A stretch of DNA of 64,000 nucleotides from Streptomyces sp. NBC_01016 (lineage in GTDB: Bacteria > Actinomycetota > Actinomycetes > Streptomycetales > Streptomycetaceae), in the NCBI RefSeq assembly GCF_026341035.1, contig NZ_JAPEOQ010000001.1:3720001-3784000 (forward strand). The letters run 5' to 3'. Shown here one piece after another: positions 33,125 through 41,002 of this stretch. Position 1 is the stretch's first letter; every line of letters begins with the position of its first letter. The position numbers were made by a program, and so were the translations under genes. The notes under the pieces were generated by a model. It was given only the letters and a program-made list of their open reading frames with translations. It did no database searches and was not told the origin of the DNA.

Positions 33125-33943
33125 ATGCGCACGCGTACCAGCTCACCCCAGAACTCGGTGAAGCCCGGTGGACGCCACCCGCACGATGACGCCCCCGACA
33201 CCGCCGAGGCCTTCGCCCAGATGTCCGACATGCCCGACGGTCCGGAGCGCGATGAACTGCGCCAGGAGGTCGTCGAGGCCTGGCTGCCGATGGCCGACCG
33301 GCTCGCAGGGCGTTTCCGCAACCGCGGCGAGGCGTACGAGGATCTGCGGCAGGTTGCCGCTCTCGGCCTGGTCAAGGCCGTGGACCGATACGACCCGGAA
33401 CTCGGCAACGCCTTCGAGAGCTACGCCGTGCCCACCGTGACCGGCGAGATAAAGCGGCACTTCCGCGACCACATGTGGACGCTGCACGTGCCGCGCCGCG
33501 TCCAGGACCTGCGCAACAGGGTCCGGTTCGCACAGCAGGAACTCTCCGCGACCATCTCGGGGCGCGCCCCGACCCTCGCGGAGATCGCCGAGCACGCCAA
33601 CATGACCGAGGACGAGGCCCGTAGCGGCCTGGAAGCGCTGGAGAGCTTCACCGCGCTCTCCCTCGACGCGGAGCTGCCCGGCAGCGAGGACGGTTACTCG
33701 CTGTCGGACGCGCTCGGCGTCGCGGACCCGGCGCTCGACATCGTCGTCGACCGCGAGGCCGTCAAGCCGCGGATCGCGGCGCTGCCGGAGCGCGAGCGGG
33801 AGATCCTGTACATGCGGTTCTTCGGCGACATGACACAGAGCCGGATCGCCGAGCAGCTCGGCATCTCGCAGATGCACGTGTCCCGGCTGATCAGCCGCTG
33901 CTGCGACCGCCTGCGGGACCAGGTTCTGGCGGACGCCGCATAG
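33125..33943 (+). CDS. RNA polymerase sigma factor, SigB/SigF/SigG family
   Basis: A 272-residue group 3 sigma factor. Region 2 (about 55-115) has LRQVAALGLVKAVDRYDPE and VPTVTGEIKRHFRD; region 3 (about 120-190) has VPRRVQDLRNRVRFAQQELS; region 4 (about 215-268) has LPEREREILYMRFFGDMTQS and helix-turn-helix QLGISQMHVSRLISRCCDRL. Such factors direct stress and developmental genes in Streptomyces and are controlled by anti-sigma ATPases. No anti-sigma gene is adjacent, and the RsbW-like fragment at the left edge is too distant to assume partnership. The ribosome-binding site is weak (AGGGAG, 10 bases from ATG). Confidence 0.92.
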   Translation: MRTRTSSPQNSVKPGGRHPHDDAPDTAEAFAQMSDMPDGPERDELRQEVVEAWLPMADRLAGRFRNRGEAYEDLRQVAALGLVKAVDRYDPELGNAFESYAVPTVTGEIKRHFRDHMWTLHVPRRVQDLRNRVRFAQQELSATISGRAPTLAEIAEHANMTEDEARSGLEALESFTALSLDAELPGSEDGYSLSDALGVADPALDIVVDREAVKPRIAALPEREREILYMRFFGDMTQSRIAEQLGISQMHVSRLISRCCDRLRDQVLADAA

Positions 33944-33968
33944 GCCCGTGCGTCGGCCGACGGCCCTA
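33941..33968. terminator. hairpin spanning both convergent stop codons
   Basis: TAGGCCCGT pairs with ACGGCCCTA (one mismatch) around a 10-nt loop that is itself palindromic. The left arm begins with the sigma-factor stop and the right arm ends with the PAS/GAF gene stop on the other strand. It would act as a compact two-way terminator. Confidence 0.55.
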
Positions 33969-35093
33969 TTTCCGCATGGCCAACGCGATGTGACGGGCCA
34001 TCATGTCCAGCGTCTTCGCCTCCGCCATCGAGAAGGCGAGGCGGCCCGCGGACCGGAACAGGGTGAGCACGCCCTGGACCGGTTCGCCGGGCGCGGGAAT
34101 CAGCGGGACACACAGCAGGGAGGTGACATCGGCACGGACGAGAACCGGCGCCCCCGACGCGTCGTCGCCCAGGGCCCGCAGGTCCTCCGGGCGCACGAGC
34201 AGCGCCGGGGCGCCGCCGCGCGCCGCCTCGACGACGAGCGGGGCGGCGGCCGGGTCCTGCGCGGCGATGTCCCGAACGGCTTCGTCGTCCGGGCCGAGCA
34301 CCTCTATTCGCTCCAGGTGCGCGGCCCCCTTGTCGGCCACCACCCAGTCGGCGAACCGGCCGTGCAGCACGTGGGCGGCGTGCCGCAGGAGTTCGGCCGG
34401 GTCGCCCAAGGGGCCGCCGAGCAGTTCGCGCGCCATCGCGTCGAGCAGGTCGGTGAGCGCGGCGTGCCGGGTCGTCTCCGCGAGGTCGGGGACCGGCGCG
34501 GCGGGCCGGGCCGACGTGGGCCCGAGACCGGCGGCGTCCGCGGGCTGCAGGATCGCGAGGACGGTGGTGCGCCGCTCGTTGCCCGGGCGCAGGCCCGTGA
34601 GAATCGTGCGGACGGGGGCCTGCGGGTTCTGCTGCAGATGCACGGTCAGCCCGCGGTCCCCCTCGCCCCGGGCCACCGCCGCGACCTGCGAGCGGAACGC
34701 GGCCCGGTCGGCGTGCGCCAGGAACCCGGTCATCGGGCGGCCCGTCGCGTATCCGGCGCGTACGCCGGTGAAGGTCGTCGCCGCGAAGTTGAGGCGGCGC
34801 ACCACCGCTTCGCGGTCCACGAGGGCAACCGGCAGCGGAAGGCGCTGGAAGACGGCGCGCAGCAGCTGCTGTTCGTGCCGCTCGGCAGCCGCATTGCGGC
34901 TCGTACCCGTGCCCGTGGCCCCACCTTGCTGGGGGTGCGGCCACAACTTCGCTGCTACATGGTCGAGTTCGAAGAGTGCTGCGTCGAGTACGGCGGGCAG
35001 TTCCGCCGTCGACACCGAGCGCGCTGTTTTCAACTCCGCCACACGGCGCACGAAGTCCGCAAGCTCTTCATCGAATTCCTCCATCTGCGCCAT
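33966..35093 (-). CDS. PAS and GAF domain sensor/regulatory protein
   Basis: About 375 residues from ATG 35093. A short N-terminal helical part (EEFDEELADFVRRVAELKTA) precedes a PAS-like domain (about 75-175: LPLPVALVDREAVVRRLNFA and GRPMTGFLAHADRAAFRSQV) and a GAF domain (about 205-370: LLRHAAHVLHGRFADWVVAD, SLLCVPLIPAPGEPVQGVL). No kinase, phosphatase or DNA-binding domain is attached. It may signal through a partner, possibly the divergent GAF-ANTAR protein or the convergent sigma factor. The open frame continues upstream, but no better start is seen. Confidence 0.72.
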   Translation of the reverse strand: MAQMEEFDEELADFVRRVAELKTARSVSTAELPAVLDAALFELDHVAAKLWPHPQQGGATGTGTSRNAAAERHEQQLLRAVFQRLPLPVALVDREAVVRRLNFAATTFTGVRAGYATGRPMTGFLAHADRAAFRSQVAAVARGEGDRGLTVHLQQNPQAPVRTILTGLRPGNERRTTVLAILQPADAAGLGPTSARPAAPVPDLAETTRHAALTDLLDAMARELLGGPLGDPAELLRHAAHVLHGRFADWVVADKGAAHLERIEVLGPDDEAVRDIAAQDPAAAPLVVEAARGGAPALLVRPEDLRALGDDASGAPVLVRADVTSLLCVPLIPAPGEPVQGVLTLFRSAGRLAFSMAEAKTLDMMARHIALAMRK

Positions 35094-35167
35094 GCTGAGA
35101 ACGTATCCCGTCCCGCGTTTTCGGGAGCCCGGTACGGGAAGCCGACCGACGAGGAGGCGTGAACCCG

Positions 35168-35932
35168 ATGCGACAGTACGTGCGGGCCGATCAGGACGAC
35201 GAAGCGGATCACGTCGGAAGGTATCCGGTGGCGCTGGGTCAACGCGCCACGGGGACACCGGAGTCGGGGCTTCCCGCCCGGCGGCTCTCCGAGCTCGCCG
35301 AGGGGGCGCTCCGGTGCACCGCGGAGTGCTGCGGCGCCGTCGCCACCGCGAGCGACGGCACCGACGAGCGGCCGACCGCGGTGACCCACCCCGACCTCGC
35401 CGCGCTCGTCTCCGTGCAGGACCGCTTCGGCGACGGGCCCATACCGGCGGCCGAGGAGGGCGGTGACCCGGTCGACGCCGGCGACCTGCTGAACGACCGG
35501 CGCTGGCCCGACTACCGTGCGCTCGCCCTGGATTCCGGGGTGCGCTCCAGCATCACCATTCCCTTCCGCAGCGGCGACCTCACGGTCACGCTCAGCCTGT
35601 ACAGCTTCCGGGCCGGCTCCCTGGAGGCCGCGTCGCACGGGCCGATCCGCGCCCTCGGCGATCTGGCCGCCAGTTGCCTGGTGCGCGACCGCTCCTACCA
35701 GGAGGCGCTCACCGAGGTCGACCAGCTGGGCTCGGCGCTGCGCACACGGCCCGTCGTGGACCAGGCCTGCGGCATCGTCATGCATGTGCTGGGGTGCACA
35801 CCGGACGAAGCGTTCACCGTGCTGCGCCGAATCTCGCAGACGACCAACCGGAAACTGGCGGATGTCGCCTCCGCCGTCGTCGAGCGGCGCGGACGCGGCC
35901 TGGAGCGCGAGTTCAGCGCCGTGGCGGACTGA
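35168..35932 (+). CDS. GAF and ANTAR domain RNA-binding antiterminator
   Basis: A 254-residue regulator with a GAF domain (about 35-165: GALRCTAECCGAVATAS, SSITIPFRSGDLTVTLSLYS) and a C-terminal ANTAR domain (about 190-245: TRPVVDQACGIVMHVLGCTP, DEAFTVLRRISQTTNRKLAD). ANTAR domains bind paired hairpins in leader RNAs and prevent termination. ATG 35168 is chosen over GTG 35159 because GGAGG is 9 bases rather than about 1 base upstream. It is divergent from the PAS/GAF gene across 74 bases. Confidence 0.9.
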   Translation: MRQYVRADQDDEADHVGRYPVALGQRATGTPESGLPARRLSELAEGALRCTAECCGAVATASDGTDERPTAVTHPDLAALVSVQDRFGDGPIPAAEEGGDPVDAGDLLNDRRWPDYRALALDSGVRSSITIPFRSGDLTVTLSLYSFRAGSLEAASHGPIRALGDLAASCLVRDRSYQEALTEVDQLGSALRTRPVVDQACGIVMHVLGCTPDEAFTVLRRISQTTNRKLADVASAVVERRGRGLEREFSAVAD

Positions 35933-36002
35933 CCGCCCGCCCCACTTCCGGCAGCCGCGGTCACCCGACCGGCCCAGCCGCCTCGTCCCGCCCCGCCTGC
36001 CC

Positions 36003-36178
36003 TGGGGCCTGTCTTCAAACTCCCGTCTGCCCGGCGGCGTCTGGCACGCACGCTCGCGGCGTTGCCGAAAAGCCCTAGTAGCTCCGCTACGAGGACTTCC
36101 CGGCGCCTTGCGATCGCACGCCCCAGACGCCGCCGGGCCGCCCTCCGGGCGACGACGGGAGTTTGAAGACAGGCCCCA
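36003..36178. mobile_element. MITE-like element A with 25-bp perfect terminal inverted repeats
   Basis: A 176-bp non-coding element. The ends (36003-36027 and 36154-36178) are perfect inverted repeats with core GGGGCCTGTCTTCAAACTCC. A second inner pair, CCCGGCGGCGTCTGG (36030-36044) and its complement (36123-36137), flanks a central GCCCTAGTAGCTCCGCTACG. Subterminal GGCACGCACGCTCGCGGCGT and CCTTGCGATCGCACG recur in reverse orientation in element B (46961-47166). It lies 70 bases after the ANTAR gene. No clear target duplication and no transposase are seen. The rest of the 446-base gap (36179-36378) shows nothing beyond the next gene's GGAGG. Confidence 0.6.
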
Positions 36179-36378
36179 TTGCCCGCACGGGTACGTACAG
36201 GGGCAGGAGGCCGACACCAGGGCCACGCCGCGCGCGGACACCCGGTCAGGTGTGACGCTGGAGGCAGGACCTGGCGCCGGTCTCCCGGCTGCCCGGACCC
36301 GGTGGCCCGCCTGCCCACGGCGGCCGCCCCCGTACAGCGACCCCCACCCGCACAGCGAGCGGACGGCACGGAGGCAGC

Positions 36379-37677
36379 ATGCGGCCATCGGAACCCACGG
36401 CCAGGACCTCAGGACCCGGCGCCGCGCGGGCCCGGGCCCCCGAAGGCCGTGGGCCCGTGCGGTACGGCCCGCCGCTGCCCGAGCCCGGCCTTCCGGTGCT
36501 GCCCGAACTGGCCGCCGTCACCGCGAGCGCCGCGGGGCGCCCGGACTCGGAGCCGCCGGGCGGGCCGCCCGCCCTCCTAGAAGCGGCCTGCGGCTACTGG
36601 CAGCGCCGCGGCCTCGACACCGAACGCGAGCAGCTCGGCGCGGCGCCCGGCGCGGCCCCGCTGCTGCTCGCCCTCACCGCCGCGCTCGGCGGCGACATGC
36701 TGGTGCCGCGCCCCTGTCCGGCCTGGTGGGTGCCGCAGGCCAGGCTCCTTGGCCGCGCCGTCTACCACGTGCCGACGCCCGCCGAATGCGGCGGCGTCCC
36801 CGACTCCTCGGCCTTCCTGGAGACGGTCCGCCGGGTCAGAGCCGAGGGCGGCGACCCGCGGCTGCTCGTGCTGTCCGTGGCCGACGACCCGACGGCGACC
36901 GTGCCGCCGCCCGAGGTGCTGCACGAGGCCGTGGAGGCGGCCGCGTCCGAGGGGCTGCACGTGGTCAGCGACGAGACGTGGCGGGACACCCTGCACCCGG
37001 GCGCCGACTCCGTCCTGTTCAGCCCCGCCGAGATGTACCCGCTCGACGTCACCGTCCTCAGCGACCTCACCGGCGCGTTCCTGCCGCCCTCGCTGCCCGC
37101 GGCCTGCGCCCGGTTCCCCGCCACCGAGCGCGGCGCCAGGCTGCGCGCCCGCGTCCTCGACTTCCTCACCGCCACGGGGGCGCTGCTCGCGGCGCCGGTC
37201 GCCGCCGCGGCCACGTACGTCCTGAACGAGACCGAGGAGATCACCGAGCGCCGCCGCGTCGGTGCCGCGCTGCACGCGCAGGTCGCCGGTGCCCTGCACC
37301 GCGCCGTGCTCGGCGCGGGCGGCCTCGCGAGGCCCCCGCGGGCCGGCCGGCACCTCTACATGGACCTGGAGGAGCTGCGCCCCCGGCTCGCCGCTCTCGG
37401 CGTCAGCGACTCCCAGGACCTGGAGGACTTCCTCGGCGAACGGCTCGGCATGCCGGTCCCCGGCGGCCACCGCTTCGGCGACGAGCAGGGTGTGCTGCGG
37501 GCACGCCTGTCGACGGGACCGCTGCTCGGGTCAACCCCCGAGGAACGCAGGGCGTCCCTCACCTCACCGGAGCCCTTGGAATTGCCGCACGTCGCAAGGC
37601 TGTTGACCATGGTGGAGTCGACGCTCCGCGCCATCGGCGGGGAACCGGCAGGCGAAGGATGGGAGACCGAGCGATGA
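36379..37677 (+). CDS. class I/II aminotransferase-fold protein, catalytic lysine not evident
   Basis: A 432-residue PLP-dependent aminotransferase-like protein. The N-terminal 60 residues are Pro/Ala-rich. The fold is recognisable from ALLEAACGYWQRRGL, ALTAALGGDMLVPRPCP, and the cofactor-binding VVSDETWRDTL (normally SDEvY). Where the Schiff-base SxxK should follow, the sequence is VTVLSDLTGAFLPPSLPAAC, without Lys. It may be a catalytically dead paralogue or bind another ligand. Its stop overlaps the start of the MBL-fold hydrolase (ATGA), implying joint function. Start ATG has CGGAGGCAGC upstream. Confidence 0.72.
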   Translation: MRPSEPTARTSGPGAARARAPEGRGPVRYGPPLPEPGLPVLPELAAVTASAAGRPDSEPPGGPPALLEAACGYWQRRGLDTEREQLGAAPGAAPLLLALTAALGGDMLVPRPCPAWWVPQARLLGRAVYHVPTPAECGGVPDSSAFLETVRRVRAEGGDPRLLVLSVADDPTATVPPPEVLHEAVEAAASEGLHVVSDETWRDTLHPGADSVLFSPAEMYPLDVTVLSDLTGAFLPPSLPAACARFPATERGARLRARVLDFLTATGALLAAPVAAAATYVLNETEEITERRRVGAALHAQVAGALHRAVLGAGGLARPPRAGRHLYMDLEELRPRLAALGVSDSQDLEDFLGERLGMPVPGGHRFGDEQGVLRARLSTGPLLGSTPEERRASLTSPEPLELPHVARLLTMVESTLRAIGGEPAGEGWETER

Positions 37678-38729
37678 CGCAGGCGTCCGAAGCACCGTCG
37701 GCCGTGCAGCGGGCCGATGCCACCGCGGCCCCTCCGCCCCTCGTCGAGCCGCGACCGCTCGGCGGGGGCGACACAGGAGCGCAGGACGTACCGCGCCGCT
37801 GGCCCAAATCCTTCGCCCACCGGCTGACCGCACCGCTGCCGGGCCTGCGGGCCTTCGCCAGATTCGCCCGCGAGGGAGCGCTGCGGCCGCCCGCCGAGAG
37901 CCTCGCCGACATCCCGAACCTGCCCTTCGCGCCGGGCCCGCTGCCGCAGGTCGACGCCCGTACGGCGGCCGTCACCTGGGTCGGGCACGCCAGCTGGATC
38001 GTCCGCATCGGCGGCCTCACGGTCCTCACCGACCCCGTCTGGTCCCGCAAGATCCTCGGCACCCCGGCCAGGGTCACCCCCGCGGGCGTCGCCTGGAGCG
38101 CGCTGCCCCGCGTCGACGCCGTCGTCATCAGCCACAACCACTACGACCACCTGGACTGGCCGACCGTCAAAAGACTCCCGCGCGACACCCCGGTCCTCGT
38201 CCCCGCGGGCCTCGCCCGCTGGTTCACGCGGCGCGGCTTCACGCGGGTCACGGAGCTGGACTGGTGGGAGGCGGTGGAGATGAAGGGAGTCCGCTTCGAC
38301 TTCGTGCCGGCCCACCACTGGTCCAAGCGCAGCCTCGTCGACACCTGCCGCACCCTGTGGGGCGGCTGGGTGCTCACCGACTCCGAGGGACAGCGGATCT
38401 ACTTCGCGGGCGACACCGGCTACGGCCACTGGTTCTCGCAGATCGGCCGCCGCTACCCGGGCATCGACCTCGCGCTGCTCCCCATCGGCGCGTACGACCC
38501 GCGCTGGTGGCTCAAGGACGTGCACTGCGACCCGGAGGACGCGGTGCGGGCGGTGCAGGACGTGGGCGCGCGCCGGATGGCGCCGATGCACTGGGCGACG
38601 TTCCTGCTGTCGGCGGAACCGGTCCTCGAACCGCTGCACCGGCTCCGCGCCGCCTGGGACAAGGCGGGCCTCCCGCGCACGGCCCTGTGGGACGTGCCGG
38701 TGGGCGGCTCACGCGTGCTGACTGCCTGA
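37674..38729 (+). CDS. MBL-fold metallohydrolase, NAPE-PLD/UlaG-like
   Basis: A 351-residue cytoplasmic metallohydrolase. The metal motif is SHNHYDHLDW (HxHxDH, about 155-164), with a His in VPAHHWSKRS (about 219-220), the bridging Asp in YFAGDTGYG, and the final His in APMHWATF. The overall layout is close to N-acyl-phosphatidylethanolamine phospholipase D-like enzymes (GHASWIVRIGGLTVLTDPVW). It could hydrolyse a phospholipid or lactone. It is translationally coupled to the aminotransferase-fold gene. Its 3' end overlaps the convergent DedA-like gene by 21 bases. Confidence 0.85.
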   Translation: MTQASEAPSAVQRADATAAPPPLVEPRPLGGGDTGAQDVPRRWPKSFAHRLTAPLPGLRAFARFAREGALRPPAESLADIPNLPFAPGPLPQVDARTAAVTWVGHASWIVRIGGLTVLTDPVWSRKILGTPARVTPAGVAWSALPRVDAVVISHNHYDHLDWPTVKRLPRDTPVLVPAGLARWFTRRGFTRVTELDWWEAVEMKGVRFDFVPAHHWSKRSLVDTCRTLWGGWVLTDSEGQRIYFAGDTGYGHWFSQIGRRYPGIDLALLPIGAYDPRWWLKDVHCDPEDAVRAVQDVGARRMAPMHWATFLLSAEPVLEPLHRLRAAWDKAGLPRTALWDVPVGGSRVLTA

Positions 38730-39338
38730 CTCCCGCCCCCGCACCTTGCGCCACACACTCGGCACCGTGCTGACCAGCACCGTCAGCGCGACCGCCGCGA
38801 CGACGCCCTGCCACGGCTCCGGGAAGAGGGAGCCGCCGAGGATGCCGATGACCTGGTACGTCGCCGCCCACGCGAGGCAGGCGGGGACGTCGCCGCGGGC
38901 GAACTGCCGCAGCGGCATCTTCGCCATCAGGCAGGCCAGCATCACGGGGATCCGCCCCGCGGGCACGAGCCGCGACAGCACGAGCACCATCACCCCGTGG
39001 TCGGCGAGCTTGTCCTGAGCCTGCGCGAGCCGCTCCTCAGGGGCCCGAGAACGGATCGCCTCAAGCCACTTCGACCCGTTTTTCGAGTGCATGCCGCGCC
39101 GCCCCAGCCAGTACAGGACGATGTCGCCGAGGAACGCGGCGAGCGCCGCCACCGCGAAGACGAACAGCAGCGAGAGCGGCGAGCTGTGGTGGAACGCGAC
39201 GACCGCCGCGGAACTCACGAGCGCGCCGGTCGGAATGACCGGGACGAGCGCCCCGAGGAAGACGAGCAGGAACAACGAGGGGTAGCCGACGGCCTGTTGG
39301 GTCGTCTCGGGCGGCACCTGGGTGGCGGCGGAGAGCAT
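38709..39338 (-). CDS. DedA/VTT-domain membrane protein
   Basis: About 209 residues with five or six hydrophobic segments. The VTT signature is present: VPVIPTGALVSSAAVVAF, LAAFLGDIVLYWLGRRG, VLVLSRLVPAGRIPVMLA. DedA proteins are thought to translocate lipids or lipid carriers across the membrane. ATG 39338 has no strong ribosome-binding site; the adjacent GTG is an alternative. The upstream region is a 15-bp tandem repeat. The neighbouring lipid-hydrolase-like MBL gene is suggestive, but they are on opposite strands. Confidence 0.85.
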   Translation of the reverse strand: MLSAATQVPPETTQQAVGYPSLFLLVFLGALVPVIPTGALVSSAAVVAFHHSSPLSLLFVFAVAALAAFLGDIVLYWLGRRGMHSKNGSKWLEAIRSRAPEERLAQAQDKLADHGVMVLVLSRLVPAGRIPVMLACLMAKMPLRQFARGDVPACLAWAATYQVIGILGGSLFPEPWQGVVAAVALTVLVSTVPSVWRKVRGRESGSQHA

Positions 39339-39361
39339 CACCGGCGCGCTCCCGACCGAGG

Positions 39362-39451
39362 GGTTCCGGAGCGAAGGGATCTGAGGGGAAGGGACCCGGG
39401 CCGAAGGGTTCCGGGGCGAAGGGATCTGGGTCGACGGGACCCGGGGCGAAG
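39362..39451. repeat. 15-bp tandem repeat with 45-bp higher-order period (two triplets)
   Basis: Six units: GGTTCCGGAGCGAAG, GGATCTGAGGGGAAG, GGACCCGGGCCGAAG, GGTTCCGGGGCGAAG, GGATCTGGGTCGACG, GGACCCGGGGCGAAG. Units 1/4, 2/5 and 3/6 resemble each other most, so a 45-bp triplet was duplicated. It occupies nearly all of the 127-base gap between the MBL gene stop and the DedA start, which lie in tandem on the minus strand. Confidence 0.9.
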
Positions 39452-39465
39452 GTTCGCGGGCCGTC

Positions 39466-40239
39466 TCATCCGGCCACCTCGGGACGTACGCTCTCGCCCT
39501 GGTCGAGCCGGTGCACCGCCACGCCCGGCGCGCGCAGCGCCGCCTGCCGGACGAACTCGTCGCCCGGCGCGTGGAACTCGTGCGGCCGCACCGCGTCCAT
39601 GCCGATCGGCCAGTACGTCCCGTAGTGCACGGGCACCGCGCTGCGCGGGGCGATCCGGGCGAGCGCCTCGGCGGCCCGCCCCGCGTCGAGATGCCCAGAG
39701 CCGAGATACGGACCCCAGCCGCCCACCGGCAGCAGCGCCACATCGACCTCGCCCACGGTCTCCGCCATGCCGTCGAAGAGCCCGGTGTCGCCCGCGAAGT
39801 ACGTACGGGCCTCGCCGTTCACGACGTAGCCGAGCGCGGGGGCCGTGTGCGGACCGACCGGGATCCTGCGCCCGTCGTGCTCGGCGCGGACCACCTCTAT
39901 CGCCACGTGCCCGATCTCGACGCGCGCGCCCGCCTCCACCTCGATGATCTTCAGCGTGCGGAGCTTGCGCAGCGCGGGCACGGCGCGCGGGGCGCCCTTC
40001 GGCACGAGCACCCGCGTACCGGGCGCGAGCCGGGCGAGCGACGGCACGTGCAGGTGGTCGGCGTGCAGGTGGGAGACCAGGACGACGTCCGCCTCCGCCG
40101 CGCGCGGTGGCGGGGGCGCGCCGCGCCGACGGCGCAGATGTGCGAGGCGCCGCGCGAAGAGCGGATCCGTGAGGACGCGCGTGCCCGCGTCCTCGACGGT
40201 GCAGGTGGCATGACCCCACCAGGTGATCTCCACCGGCAC
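39466..40239 (-). CDS. MBL-fold metallohydrolase, UlaG-like
   Basis: A 257-residue member of the metallo-beta-lactamase superfamily. The motif SHLHADHLHV supplies HxHxDH (about 56-65), with a His in RAEHDGRRIP, Asp in YFAGDTGLF and the last His in VPVHYGTYWP. The N-terminus VEITWWGHATCTVEDAG is the classic UlaG-type opening strand. GTG 40239 has AAGGAGGAGCGC directly upstream. The substrate is unknown. It differs from the MBL protein encoded at 37674-38729 and is not a recent duplicate. Confidence 0.85.
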   Translation of the reverse strand: MPVEITWWGHATCTVEDAGTRVLTDPLFARRLAHLRRRRGAPPPPRAAEADVVLVSHLHADHLHVPSLARLAPGTRVLVPKGAPRAVPALRKLRTLKIIEVEAGARVEIGHVAIEVVRAEHDGRRIPVGPHTAPALGYVVNGEARTYFAGDTGLFDGMAETVGEVDVALLPVGGWGPYLGSGHLDAGRAAEALARIAPRSAVPVHYGTYWPIGMDAVRPHEFHAPGDEFVRQAALRAPGVAVHRLDQGESVRPEVAG

Positions 40240-40328
40240 GCGCTCCTCCTTGTGCTCCTTCGGGCGACTCCCTTGAGCCTACGTGCAGGAGTAGGGTCGG
40301 GGCCGAAAGCTGTGGTGAGGGGGGACGC

Positions 40329-40754
40329 ATGGGGGCATCCGACGGGAGCGGCGAAGCGGTACGGGTCGCGGCGATCGCCAGCCTGATCCCGCTGGAGGAG
40401 CTGGACGCCGACCCCTTCCTGGTGGACTCGCGCAGCCAGCACGCCATGTGCGCGCGCTGGGCCGCCGAACGTGGGTATGTGGTCACCCGCGAACTCCTGG
40501 TGCACGGGGTCCGTCCCGACCACGAGGTGCTGTGGGCGGACGTCGACGCGGGCCTCGTCGATGTGTTCGTCGCGCCCTGCGAGCGGGTTCTGCGGGCGGC
40601 GCTGCGGTCGGTCGACGCGTTCTCGGCGGAGTGCGAGCGGCGCGGCATTCGCCTGGAGACGGCGGGGTTGGCGGAGCCGGCCTACGACGCGGAAATGAAG
40701 GCCCGCGTCCACCGCCGCTTGTCGATGCCGACGGCGGGTTACGACGGCTGCTAG
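40329..40754 (+). CDS. hypothetical protein, possibly a degenerate serine-recombinase N-terminal domain
   Basis: A 141-residue protein. Its layout resembles a resolvase catalytic domain: SQHAMCARWAAERGYVVTRE (like the Q-x5-C-x3-A-GY-x-VV-x-E segment), then VRPDHEVLWADVDAGLVDVF (like RPxl..ll.dv..g.vD), APCERVLRAALRSV, and ECERRGIRLETAG. The catalytic Ser of the YxRxS motif and the DRLxR arginines are not conserved, and no DNA-binding domain follows. It is probably a domesticated or regulatory relative; the resemblance could be weak chance. GAGGGGGGACGC precedes the ATG. Confidence 0.55.
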   Translation: MGASDGSGEAVRVAAIASLIPLEELDADPFLVDSRSQHAMCARWAAERGYVVTRELLVHGVRPDHEVLWADVDAGLVDVFVAPCERVLRAALRSVDAFSAECERRGIRLETAGLAEPAYDAEMKARVHRRLSMPTAGYDGC

Positions 40755-40789
40755 CCGCTGCCGCGTTTCGGCCCCACGTGCTCGACGCC

Positions 40790-40938
40790 TCGGGGCTCCG
40801 CCCCGGACCCCGCTGCTCAATCGCCGCAGGGGCTTGATAGATCAACCCCCGCCGCGCTTGATGGATCAAGCCGGTGGGCATTTCCAGCCCCGCCGGCGTT
40901 TGAGGCGCGGGGTCCGGGGCGGAGCCCCGAGGCCGTAA
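40790..40938. repeat. GC-rich intergenic palindrome family, composite copy
   Basis: Same arrangement as 30429-30588: plus unit, short half-unit with GATCAACCCCCGCCGCGCTTG, spacer ATGGATCAAGCCGGTGGGCA then TTTCC, and minus unit ending GGGGCGGAGCCCCGAGGCCG. It lacks about 7 bases of the spacer present in the other copy. It sits between two plus-strand genes (40754 and 41003). Confidence 0.85.
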
Positions 40939-41002
40939 CGCCGGGTGGGCGCAAAAGGTGTGAAACCCTGACCCCACGTGACCAAATGAGGGGAGCCGCA
41001 AC

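Noticed and set aside
35100..35130. GGGATAC on the minus strand before the PAS/GAF gene as a SigB-type -10
   Set aside because: It has an extra A compared with GGGTAC and no -35 at the right distance.
39362..39451. Regular repeats that could be read as a CRISPR array
   Set aside because: Units are contiguous 15-mers with no spacers, and no cas genes are in the window.
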